A program made the position numbers and the translations under genes. The notes under the pieces were generated by a model that worked only from the letters and a program-made list of their open reading frames with translations, had not been told where the DNA came from and searched no databases. Shown in pieces: positions 40,885 to 48,347 of a DNA stretch of 64,000 nt. Positions within the stretch are counted from its first letter, which is position 1. The number at the start of each line of letters is the position of its first letter. This DNA is from DATMER01 sp963741305 (GTDB lineage Bacteria; Acidobacteriota; Thermoanaerobaculia; Multivoradales; UBA5704): positions 6,634,001-6,698,000 of the forward strand of contig CAVUHL010000003.1 in NCBI GenBank assembly GCA_963741305.1, in the 5' to 3' direction.

Positions 40885-41283
40885 ATGCCCGAAGAGAATG
40901 TAGATCAAGAGGGCTCGGCGTTCGAGCTGGAGTATGTGACCAGTGCCGTTTCCGTGCTGGAAAACGACAGCATCGTGGTTCACGTGGTGAACGACAGCGG
41001 TCTGGCGGAAAGCACGCGCGTGGTCATCTATCAGAATACCGGCGCAGGAGCGATCACGGTGGTCGACACCGGCCGCGTGGCGGTCGCGCAGACCTGGACG
41101 TGGGGGCTGCGTTTCACGGTCAAGGAGCCCGGGGAGTACTGGCTCCGCATCCAGACGACCTCCGAATCCCTCATCCCCAAGGCCTCGTTCGAGCGTGTCG
41201 ACGGCGGGATCTGGAAGCCGGTCGCGAGCTACCGGCCGGGAGACTTCGCAGTCTTCAGCCTGACGCGCAAGAGGCTCTGGTAG
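40885..41283 (+). CDS. Hypothetical beta-rich protein
   Basis: The 132-residue protein has alternating hydrophobic strands (FELEYVTSAVSVLENDSIVV, GAITVVDTGRVAVAQTWTWG, YWLRIQTTSESLIPKASFER). It looks like an immunoglobulin-type or jelly-roll sandwich. No signal peptide. The ATG at 40885 is preceded by AGGAGG about eight bases upstream; an upstream ATG at 40849 lacks one. No family recognised. Confidence 0.72.
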   Translation: MPEENVDQEGSAFELEYVTSAVSVLENDSIVVHVVNDSGLAESTRVVIYQNTGAGAITVVDTGRVAVAQTWTWGLRFTVKEPGEYWLRIQTTSESLIPKASFERVDGGIWKPVASYRPGDFAVFSLTRKRLW

Positions 41284-41293
41284 GGAGGCTCGG

Positions 41294-41336
41294 ATCGCGC
41301 TCCGCTTGGAGCCTGCGCCTCTTGGCGGAGTGCGAT
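41294..41336. terminator. Long hairpin after the hypothetical gene
   Basis: ATCGCGCTCCGC (41294-41305) and GCGGAGTGCGAT (41325-41336) pair with one mismatch. The loop contains a 15-mer, CGCCTCTTGGCGGAG (41316-41330), that is repeated exactly at 42526-42540 near the end of the next gene. It may be a terminator for the gene ending at 41283. Confidence 0.45.
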
Positions 41337-41381
41337 ATCCTCCCTAAGGAAAATTGACCTGCGCGGGAGGTAGTCGCCCTG

Positions 41382-42557
41382 ATGCGAGTTGAAGTGAAGC
41401 CAGAGTTGGTGCGCTGGGCGCGGGAGCGTTCCGGGTTCGACCCGGGTGCGCTGGCCCGCCGCTTTCCAGGGCTTGGCGCCTGGGAGCGAGGCGAAGAGCG
41501 TCCGACGCTCAAACAACTCGAAAGCTTCGCAAAGGCCACGCACACTCCGGTCGGCTACCTCTTCCTTCAAGAGCCGCCCATCGAGCGCGTTCCGATCCCG
41601 GACTTCCGCACTGTCGCCAACGCTCGCATCGCGCGGCCGAGCCCGGATCTGCTCGACACCATCTACCTTTGTCAGCAACGCCAGGAGTGGTACCGCGACT
41701 TCGCACGATCTATGGGCGAGGAGGCGCTTCCGTTCGTGGGTTCGGTGAGACTTGGGAGCGGCATCGAGGCGACCGCGGCGAGCATGCGGCACGTTCTCGG
41801 CTTTGATGTCGAGGAGCGTCGCCGAATGCCCACCTGGACCGATGCCCTGCGCTGCTTCATCGGCCAGGCGGATGTGCTCGGCGTTTTGGTTATGGTGAGC
41901 GGCGTTGTCGGCAACAACAACCGGCGCAATCTGGATCCGGAGGAGTTCCGGGGTTTTGCCTTGGCGGATGATCTCGCGCCACTCGTGTTCATCAACGGCG
42001 CGGACACCAAGGCGGCGCAGATGTTCACGCTCGCGCACGAGTTGGCCCATATCTGGCTCGGGAGGTCCGCCCTCTCCGACAGCGGACCCGCCTCTGCGCC
42101 GTCGCACGACGTCGAAATCTGGTGCAACCAGGTCGCGGCCGAGCTCCTGGTGCCGCTTGCCATCTTGCGAGCCGAGCATCGAAGGGACGCCGAGCTACGT
42201 GTTGAGGTCGACCGCCTGGCGCGGCGGTTCAAGGTCAGCACGCTGGTCATCCTGCGCCGGATTCATGACGCTGGCGGCCTTACTCAGGAGCAGCTCTGGC
42301 AGGCCTATCAGGAGGAGTTGGAGCGGTTGTGGTCGATCCCGCGGGGAAGCGGCGGAGACTTCTACCTGACACAGGCAGCCCGGGTCAGCAAGCGTTTCGC
42401 CCGTGCTCTCGTCGTCAGCACGCTCGAGGGACAGACGCTGCACCGTGACGCATTCCGTCTGCTCGGTTTTTCGAAGCTCAGTCTCGGGGTGGGAGAGAGA
42501 CGAGATCGAGGCCGGAGCCGCCGCTCGCCTCTTGGCGGAGCGTTGATCCGTGAATGA
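41382..42557 (+). CDS. XRE-HTH / ImmA-IrrE-type metallopeptidase fusion
   Basis: The 391-residue protein couples an N-terminal HTH-like region (ELVRWARERSGFDPGALARR) to an ImmA/IrrE peptidase (DUF955) with the zinc motif HELAH at residues 219-223 in MFTLAHELAHIWLGRS. A C-terminal region follows with FKVSTLVILRRIHDAGGLTQ. Family members cleave or inactivate phage-like or stress repressors, and relatives often pair with toxins or nucleases. The last about 19 residues (RRDRGRSRRSPLGGALIRE) run into a repeated 15-mer and may be an added tail. GGGAGG precedes the ATG. It is convergent with a VapC-like gene. Confidence 0.9.
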   Translation: MRVEVKPELVRWARERSGFDPGALARRFPGLGAWERGEERPTLKQLESFAKATHTPVGYLFLQEPPIERVPIPDFRTVANARIARPSPDLLDTIYLCQQRQEWYRDFARSMGEEALPFVGSVRLGSGIEATAASMRHVLGFDVEERRRMPTWTDALRCFIGQADVLGVLVMVSGVVGNNNRRNLDPEEFRGFALADDLAPLVFINGADTKAAQMFTLAHELAHIWLGRSALSDSGPASAPSHDVEIWCNQVAAELLVPLAILRAEHRRDAELRVEVDRLARRFKVSTLVILRRIHDAGGLTQEQLWQAYQEELERLWSIPRGSGGDFYLTQAARVSKRFARALVVSTLEGQTLHRDAFRLLGFSKLSLGVGERRDRGRSRRSPLGGALIRE

Positions 42558-42564
42558 TCTGGGG

Positions 42565-42966
42565 CTACCCCGGCCCTGCGAACGACCGCCAGGAAAGTCC
42601 GTCAATGTAACCGAAGTGTGGGTCGGATGAGATGAGGTCCGCGCCTGATTCCTGCGCATGCGCAGCGATCCAGATGTCGTTGGTCGGGATTGGCCGTCCC
42701 TTCTTCCGCAGATCGGCAGAGATGCGGCCAAAGAGATCAGCCGTGTCCCAGGTAACTGGCAAGACGCGGACGTTGGGATCTTTTAGAAAGTCCTCAAGGG
42801 CGCGGGCGTTCTCTTCATAACGCGAGCCGTTCCGGAAGCCGAACAGCAACTCTCCGGCGACAACGGCTGAAAGGAGAACCTCTTCCGACTCCTGTACGAG
42901 CTCGGCGACGGTCTTGTAATTGCGCCTCAGGGCGGAGTAGGCGTTCGTGTCGAGGAGGATCTTCAC
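42565..42966 (-). CDS. PIN-domain toxin (VapC-like)
   Basis: The 133-residue protein has the PIN acidic set: MKILLDTNAYSALRRN with Asp6, the Glu of SAVVAGELLFGFRNG, IPTNDIWIAAHAQESGADLI and SSDPHFGYIDGL. The fold matches group II VapC ribonucleases. The start is GTG at 42966 and overlaps the antitoxin stop (GTGA). Confidence 0.92.
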   Translation of the reverse strand: MKILLDTNAYSALRRNYKTVAELVQESEEVLLSAVVAGELLFGFRNGSRYEENARALEDFLKDPNVRVLPVTWDTADLFGRISADLRKKGRPIPTNDIWIAAHAQESGADLISSDPHFGYIDGLSWRSFAGPG

Positions 42967-43226
42967 TGCCAGAAGGACTCGTCAACCTGCTCGAAGACCT
43001 CGACAGCTTTAAGGAATTCAGCCTCCTCCTCGGCGGTCCAGGTACCCATGAAGCGGTCCAGAGCATGTCCCACCTTCTTTGTGGACCTGGGCTCCTCCTG
43101 TGCTACGGGCACGAGTCGAACAGTGCGGCCACTTGCATTCGCAATGACGACCTCTTGCCCGGAGGTAGCTTCATCGATGAGCCGACCTAGGCGTCCTTCT
43201 GCTTCCTTGAGACTGACCTTGATCAT
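42963..43226 (-). CDS. Phd/YefM-like antitoxin
   Basis: The 87-residue protein starts with the Phd pattern MIKVSLKEAEGRLGRLIDEA and TSGQEVVIANASGRTVRLVP, and ends with a helical tail (EEEAEFLKAVEVFEQVDESF) that would bind the toxin. It overlaps the VapC-like gene by 4 bases. It would repress the pair's own promoter. Confidence 0.88.
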   Translation of the reverse strand: MIKVSLKEAEGRLGRLIDEATSGQEVVIANASGRTVRLVPVAQEEPRSTKKVGHALDRFMGTWTAEEEAEFLKAVEVFEQVDESFWQ

Positions 43227-43375
43227 GAGTCCCTCAGCTTCCTGCCGCAGTCGGCGGCGCGGCGCAGCAAGTGTACAACCCAGTGCCTCGTCCGGGGTAA
43301 CGTGGGCCCGGCCTTCAAGGCACGCACCTTGTGGTCTCCCAGGGGATAACGCGATCAAGGCGCTGGAGGAGAAGA

Positions 43376-43768
43376 TCAGGCGTCGTGGCGCTTTGCAGTC
43401 AGTTTGTCAGGTAAAGGCCATGCTTGACGGACCTCCGCGATGACCTGAGGATCAACCGGTCCGAGTTCCTGCTCGAGTTCTTCGAGCAGCCCAGCAATGC
43501 GGGCTGCCTGGACCTCGGCCTCAACCTCCTCGTCGCGAAGATTGATCGCCGGTACGCCGATCCAGTCCAACTCGTGGAGAAAGGACACTCGGCTCATCTC
43601 TGCCAGTCGCGCCGCCTTCCCAGAGGACAGCCGCCCCAGCTCGAACAGCTTGGCCGCTGCCAGGAACCGGAGCTCGCGGGCAAATTCGTTGTCAGACAGC
43701 TTGAGGAGCTGCGGCAACCCGGCAGGGTAAGAAATCACGGCCTGCTTGGTGTCGGAGCCTTCGTTCAT
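43376..43768 (-). CDS. UPF0175-family protein (antitoxin-like), unpaired
   Basis: The 130-residue protein matches the UPF0175 pattern: ELRFLAAAKLFELGRLSSGK, AARLAEMSRVSFLHELDWIG and VPAINLRDEEVEAEV. These are HTH-type antitoxins often paired with a DUF3368/PIN nuclease; no such partner adjoins here, although the VapC-like gene is 0.4 kb away. ATG at 43768 with GGAGGTG upstream and a TACACT -10-like hexamer further up. Confidence 0.82.
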   Translation of the reverse strand: MNEGSDTKQAVISYPAGLPQLLKLSDNEFARELRFLAAAKLFELGRLSSGKAARLAEMSRVSFLHELDWIGVPAINLRDEEVEAEVQAARIAGLLEELEQELGPVDPQVIAEVRQAWPLPDKLTAKRHDA

Positions 43769-43865
43769 GACAGCACCTCCAAGACCCTAGTGTACCCCTT
43801 CAAGAAACAGCGCCGCCGGGAGCCCCGGAGCACACCTCCACCCTCCGGAGCTCCCGCCAACGCAA

Positions 43866-43886
43866 CCCCGCCTTCTGACGGCGGGG
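43866..43886 (-). terminator. Hairpin downstream of argR
   Basis: CCCCGCC and GGCGGGG form a 7-bp stem with a 7-base loop; on the minus strand it is followed by TTGCGTT, a weak T tract. It could terminate argR. Confidence 0.35.
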
Positions 43887-43956
43887 CGGGACGGCGGCGT
43901 CCTTGGACTCGGCGGCCGCTGTCCCTTCCTAGTTGTCAAAGAACCTTCTCGGGGCT

Positions 43957-44406
43957 TCACGTCTTTACGATCCTCTTCAGCCGCTGGAGCAGCAGCCGGG
44001 TGTCGTAGACGTTGTCCGTGGCCAGGAAGATCGTGTCGTCCTCGGCCAGGATGCCCCTCGCTTCGGGCCAGGATGCTCCCTTGATGCCCGCCGATACCGC
44101 TTTTGCCGTCCCCTGCGTCGTGCCGATCACGATCATGTAGGGGCCGGCCGTCCATGCCCGCCGGATGAAGGACTCCATCTTGTTGATCTCGCTTTCGTCC
44201 CCCCTTGCGGCCGGCAAACGGTAGAAGCCTTCCTTCCGGACGATGCCGAGATCCCTCAGGTCCCGGCTTATGCTCGACTGCGTTACTTTGAAACCGACTT
44301 TGCGCAAGGCGCGCACGATTTCAATCTGCTTCTTCACCGGCGTGGTCGCCAGGATCTCTACGACCACCTTGCGCCGCCGGTCCTGCTGTTCACGGTCGAT
44401 AGGCAT
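43957..44406 (-). CDS. argR: Arginine repressor
   Basis: The 149-residue protein has an N-terminal winged HTH (VEILATTPVKKQIEIVRALR, KVGFKVTQSSISRDLRDLGI) and a C-terminal arginine-binding oligomerisation domain (GPYMIVIGTTQGTAKAVSAG, ILAEDDTIFLATDNVYDTR). It would form hexamers and repress arginine synthesis when arginine is present. The ATG at 44406 has GGAGGG five bases upstream. No ARG box was identified upstream. Confidence 0.95.
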   Translation of the reverse strand: MPIDREQQDRRRKVVVEILATTPVKKQIEIVRALRKVGFKVTQSSISRDLRDLGIVRKEGFYRLPAARGDESEINKMESFIRRAWTAGPYMIVIGTTQGTAKAVSAGIKGASWPEARGILAEDDTIFLATDNVYDTRLLLQRLKRIVKT

Positions 44407-44431
44407 CTCGACCCTCCATTGATATGCACGT

Positions 44432-44460
44432 AGTTTGGTAGAGCCAGGGAGCGTTGTCAA
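44432..44460 (-). promoter_or_regulatory. argR promoter
   Basis: On the minus strand TTGACA (44460-44455) and CAAACT (44437-44432) are 17 bases apart. The leader of about 20 bases contains the Shine-Dalgarno of argR. Confidence 0.5.
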
Positions 44461-44520
44461 GGGCCAGGCTGCAAATTCGCCCGGAAGTGTAGCCTCTATG
44501 CGCACTGCTGGAGACGGTTC

Positions 44521-44820
44521 CCCTCGGCAGGGGAGCCGTTTGCCCCGATCTGGCCGCCTCTCGCCCCGATCCGTGGGCCTCCCGCCCGGATTGCGGGACG
44601 ATCCCCCCGCATGCGGGGAGCGTCCCCCTCAGTGACGGGGAGGCCTCCCCTTCGAGGGGAACCGTCCGGCGGCTGGGGGGAGAGCCTCGGCGGCTGGGGG
44701 GAGGCCCTTCCGGCAGCCGGCGGACTCCTCGCCGCTCCAGGGGAGCGGCCCGGCCGCTGAGGGGAGGCCTCTCCTGCCAGCGGCGGCCCTTTCCCCCGTC
44801 CGGGGGAGCCTTCCGTCTCT
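44521..44820. repeat. 21-bp tandem array of small hairpins
   Basis: About 14 degenerate units of 21 bp fill this stretch. Clear pairs are GCCCCGATC at 44542 and 44563, related words at 44584, 44605 and 44626, and CGGCGGCTGGGGGG at 44667 and 44688. Most units hold a CCCC..GGGG hairpin. The array sits in the 686-base gap between argR and the next gene. It has an open frame on both strands, as 21 is a codon multiple, but no coding signal. Confidence 0.75.
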
Positions 44821-44906
44821 TGGGGCGGCTCGTCCATGAGGCCGTCCGGCTAGACGCCGCGGCGCTCCCGTCCGTATTCAATCCCATGCCGATGCGCAAA
44901 AAGGGC

Positions 44907-44935
44907 TTGACAAGCTCTCGGTCGCCTCTTACTAT
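44907..44935 (+). promoter_or_regulatory. Strong promoter for the gene at 45093
   Basis: TTGACA (44907-44912), 17 bases, TACTAT (44930-44935). The start would be near 44942, giving a leader of about 150 bases with a tiny reading frame (45011-45025). Confidence 0.7.
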
Positions 44936-45010
44936 GCGCATCGTTGTCACAGCAGCAAGGAGTCGCCCGCGGGGAACGGACCTCTCGGGCTTGAGAAAGG
45001 AGGTTCCGCG

Positions 45011-45025
45011 ATGAATAGATCGTGA
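45011..45025 (+). other. Four-codon leader reading frame
   Basis: ATG AAT AGA TCG TGA, with a perfect AAAGGAGG at 44996-45003 seven bases upstream. It sits in the leader of the gene at 45093. It may be a regulatory mini-ORF or chance. Confidence 0.35.
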
Positions 45026-45092
45026 GCTTGAGGTCAGTCGTGCACGAAGAAGAGACGAACAAAACAGACAAAACCATGAAAGGAGAAAGACC

Positions 45093-45467
45093 ATGCCAGA
45101 CAACAATTCGTATGCCGATCTCGTCCTCGACCAGGAGAAGCTGCTCCGGGCCTTCGAGGACAACGCCGAGGTTCTGGTCCCAGCGGGGCCGCAGCGGGAC
45201 GCCGTGGCGTCCAACCTGAGTCAGCTCCACGCTACGAAGGGGCGCCAGGATTCGTTCGCCGCCCAGCGCCAGGAGACCACTCAGGAGCTTGGGGCCCTGA
45301 TGCACAAGACCCGAGAGGACGCCCGCCGGTTGCGTGCGCTCGTCAGGGGCCTGCTCGGGACGAGGAACGAGCGCCTGGTGCAGTTCCAGGTGGCTCCGAA
45401 CCGTACCCGGGTGCGGGCCGCCCCCAAGCCGCCGCCGCCGCCTCTGCCCGAGACGGTGCAACCCTAG
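45093..45467 (+). CDS. Hypothetical helical protein with Pro-rich tail
   Basis: The 124-residue protein is mostly helix: SYADLVLDQEKLLRAFEDNA, QTTQELGALMHKTREDARRL-like stretches and LVRGLLGTRNERLVQF, then a Pro-rich tail (APKPPPPPLPETVQP). No signal peptide. GGAGA precedes the ATG; a strong promoter and terminator bracket it, so it is a single-gene unit. I do not recognise a family. Confidence 0.75.
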   Translation: MPDNNSYADLVLDQEKLLRAFEDNAEVLVPAGPQRDAVASNLSQLHATKGRQDSFAAQRQETTQELGALMHKTREDARRLRALVRGLLGTRNERLVQFQVAPNRTRVRAAPKPPPPPLPETVQP

Positions 45468-45496
45468 TCAGGGAGTGAAGAAGTAGATGTACCCGC

Positions 45497-45529
45497 GGGG
45501 GGCGCGAGGTCTGCGCCCCCCGGTTCTTT
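45497..45529 (+). terminator. Rho-independent terminator
   Basis: GGGGGGCGC (45497-45505) pairs with GCGCCCCCC (45513-45521), loop GAGGTCT, followed by GGTTCTTT. It ends the single-gene unit at 45093-45467. Confidence 0.7.
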
Positions 45530-45557
45530 GACCTTCCGTGTTTTCGCATTCTGTAAC
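45528..45557 (+). promoter_or_regulatory. Promoter of the metallopeptidase gene
   Basis: TTGACC (45528-45533), 18 bases, TGTAAC (45552-45557). The start would be near 45564, followed by AAAGGAG at about 45594-45600 and the ATG at 45608. Confidence 0.5.
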
Positions 45558-45607
45558 ATTTCTGCCGCTTCTCACGCCTTTGCGGATAGGACTAAAGGAG
45601 AAACGCC

Positions 45608-48346
45608 ATGGTTCGCAAGGTGCGGAGTCTACTGACGGTAGTAATCCTGACTGCGCTGGCCGCGGGCTGCGCCGGCATTCACCGTCCGAAGCTGCCTGCG
45701 CCCGGGGAGGCCCGGCTGCCGAAGGTCGATGCTCCCACCATTCGGGAGAGGCGGCCCTTGAAGGTCGATCCCGCTGCACTGCCAGACAAGGCGAGGGCGC
45801 AATTCCCCGCCCGCGACATGGACCGCGTCTTCGTCACCCTGCCGCCTCGCGAGCAGGCGGTCGTGACGGCCGCGGAGGTGCGGGCCCAGGTGATCGAGCC
45901 AATCCTGCGGGCGGTCGGTTTCGCGGGCGGAGCCCAGCGCCTGCGCATGCCGCCCGAGAACGGTGTCGAGCAAAGCCGGCCAAGCCTGGCAGGCGTCGCC
46001 CAACTGCTCGAGAGGGAGTACCGGTCCTACCCGCAGGCCGTCCGGCGCAACAGCTTCGAGATGATCGACGCGTTCCTGGGCAAGCGGAGCCCCACCCCCA
46101 ACGTGGAGATGGCCCTGCAGATGGCCCGCGGCCTCACCTTCGCCCAGTTCAAGGCGGACATCGAGCGCCTGGCGATCGAGTACCCGTTCCTGCAGGTCGA
46201 GGGGGATGTGCCCATCGAGCACACCCTGCTGCTCGCCTCGCGCTGGGAAGGGCAGACGGTCACCTCGGTGCGCGGCACCTTGATCCAGCATTACTCCGTC
46301 GTCAACCGCAAGCCCGGATATGAGGACGACCGCGAGCGGCCCCGGCCGCAGGTGGTCGACCAGGCCTACCGCTCCCTCGCCAAGGTGAGGGGCATCGAGC
46401 GTGTGGCAGGCAAAGCCGTGGACGACGGCCCCTACCTGGTCCTCCTGCCTTACGGCAATGATCCCCAGGGAGACGTCGCCCTGCGCTATGCCTGGCGCAT
46501 GATCCTGCGCGGCTACGCCCTGGGACGGGAGATGCCCTTCCTGCTCTGGATGGATGCGGAGACCTTCAAGATCCTCAGGATGGAGCCGCTGGTTTCCGAC
46601 GTCGGCGCCACCGGGACCATCTGGCGGCGGGATCCGGGGACCGGCGGGACGGTCGCGCAGTTCTTCGAGGTGGACGGCGCCAGCGGGGGGCAGTACACGC
46701 TGAAGCTCGCCGGCGTCGCCGACCGGGTGGACTACCTGAACAACGGCTTCGATGCCAACGACGTCAGCATCCCGGATTCCAGCGGCGGCAGCAGCGCGAC
46801 CTTCGCCCAGTTCAACCAGGCGCCGATCAACGCCGGCGCCAGCGCCGTCTGCTCCTCCGGCGGCAATGTCACGTTCCAGCAGGTGAACTTCTTCGCCGAC
46901 TTCCACGTGAACTGGCAGCAGGCCGTGTATCAGGGGATCTTCACCCCGTTTCCGACCAGCCCGTGGGATCCGCGCGTGGAGTCGGCCACGGCCGGCTGCG
47001 GCGCATGGTCGGACATGGACTACGGCGCGTGCCAGGGCTACTACGATGCAGCCTGCCCCAGCTTTTCGGACGGGACCGCGGGCGGTCCGAACTACATGAA
47101 CTTCGCCCACGACAACACGGTGGTCTCCCACGAGCTCGCCCACAACTCGGTCAAGCGCTTCACCCAGACGCGGCCGGTGAACTGGTGCGGCATGGGACCG
47201 TGCAGCATCCCGGTTGGTTGGACGACCCGCTTCCACGACCTGGCCGATGCCTGGGCCGACCATTTCGAGAACACCAACTGCACCGCCGGTTGGGTCGCCA
47301 AGAACCTCGGCGGGGTCGACGCCAGCAACAATTGCCAGGGGAGCCGGGGCCACGTGGAGACCGGGGGGCTTCCGCGGCTTCACGAGGTCACGGCCCCGTT
47401 CAATCCAGGCAGCCCCGGAGACCACTTCCCCGAACACCGGGACGCTGCCACCGGCGATTATGCGGACATGCAGATGGCCTCGGCGGCGCTCTGGCAGGTC
47501 CGGCTCGGGATGCGCAGCAAGTGCCGCCCCTCCGGCCATCCCCAGTATTTCGTCCGTTTCACCCGGGCGCTCAAGGACACGGGTTTCTTCGGCTCGGAGC
47601 CGGGGAGCACGGACCTCGGGCTCTACCGCTATCTGTTCGACCTGGAGACCGAGATGGCTGACCAGTGGGCCACCTCGGGCATGCCCGGAGGGCCTCCGGC
47701 CTTCGCCCACAACGGCAACCACACGACCAGCAAAGTGCTCGCGGGCTTCGCCAGGACCGGCCTCTTCCTCGTGCCGTACGCCTGCATCGACGGCAACGCG
47801 GGCACGACCGATCCCGCAGCCTGCCCGGCCGCGGACAACGGCGCCGATGCCGTGGTGGACATCGACGACAACGACCTGGCCGACGACCTCGACACGTTCG
47901 GCATCGACCACTGGGAGCACGACTTCCTGGAGCTGGGAGGCGTGGCGCCCACGTTCCACGCCTGGACCGGTCCGCGCTACCGGTTCAACGCCGCCGGCAG
48001 CGCGCGGCCGGTGACGGCCACCTCGCTGTGCAACACCAAGTTCCAGGTCGAGGTCTCGACCAGCGACACGTTCCCCGGCGGCTCCACCGTGAACAGCGGC
48101 TGGATCGCTGTGGACACCGACCCCACCACCGCCGGCTCCGCCGAGTGCTACGGCACCTGGCAGCCCGACGCCGCGCAGTGGACCACTCTGCAGGCGGGCG
48201 GCGCCATGAGCCGGATCTACTATCGTGTCAGGACGCGGGATGCGGCGGACGGCAACGAGCGGCTCTCGACTCTGCCGGGCAACGGCCTGTGGACCGTCCC
48301 TCCGCCCTACGCGTTGATCACCGCCGATGGCATGTCGGATTACTGA
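45608..48346 (+). CDS. Zinc metallopeptidase lipoprotein of thermolysin/fungalysin (M36-like) type
   Basis: The 912-residue protein begins with a lipobox (VVILTALAAGCAG, Cys about 21). After a long prodomain-like region (to about residue 350), the zinc site HELAH occurs at residues 508-512 in VVSHELAHNSVKRF. A second glutamate helix follows in FHDLADAWADHFEN. The order fits M36/M4 gluzincins. Later parts are a Cys-containing domain and a beta-rich tail. It would be a surface protease, possibly autoprocessed. It overlaps nothing downstream, but the beta-propeller gene starts one base after its stop. Confidence 0.87.
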   Translation: MVRKVRSLLTVVILTALAAGCAGIHRPKLPAPGEARLPKVDAPTIRERRPLKVDPAALPDKARAQFPARDMDRVFVTLPPREQAVVTAAEVRAQVIEPILRAVGFAGGAQRLRMPPENGVEQSRPSLAGVAQLLEREYRSYPQAVRRNSFEMIDAFLGKRSPTPNVEMALQMARGLTFAQFKADIERLAIEYPFLQVEGDVPIEHTLLLASRWEGQTVTSVRGTLIQHYSVVNRKPGYEDDRERPRPQVVDQAYRSLAKVRGIERVAGKAVDDGPYLVLLPYGNDPQGDVALRYAWRMILRGYALGREMPFLLWMDAETFKILRMEPLVSDVGATGTIWRRDPGTGGTVAQFFEVDGASGGQYTLKLAGVADRVDYLNNGFDANDVSIPDSSGGSSATFAQFNQAPINAGASAVCSSGGNVTFQQVNFFADFHVNWQQAVYQGIFTPFPTSPWDPRVESATAGCGAWSDMDYGACQGYYDAACPSFSDGTAGGPNYMNFAHDNTVVSHELAHNSVKRFTQTRPVNWCGMGPCSIPVGWTTRFHDLADAWADHFENTNCTAGWVAKNLGGVDASNNCQGSRGHVETGGLPRLHEVTAPFNPGSPGDHFPEHRDAATGDYADMQMASAALWQVRLGMRSKCRPSGHPQYFVRFTRALKDTGFFGSEPGSTDLGLYRYLFDLETEMADQWATSGMPGGPPAFAHNGNHTTSKVLAGFARTGLFLVPYACIDGNAGTTDPAACPAADNGADAVVDIDDNDLADDLDTFGIDHWEHDFLELGGVAPTFHAWTGPRYRFNAAGSARPVTATSLCNTKFQVEVSTSDTFPGGSTVNSGWIAVDTDPTTAGSAECYGTWQPDAAQWTTLQAGGAMSRIYYRVRTRDAADGNERLSTLPGNGLWTVPPPYALITADGMSDY

Positions 48347-48347
48347 G

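Noticed and set aside
44390..44837. Minus-strand frames through the 21-bp array
   Set aside because: Frames stay open only because the period is a multiple of three.
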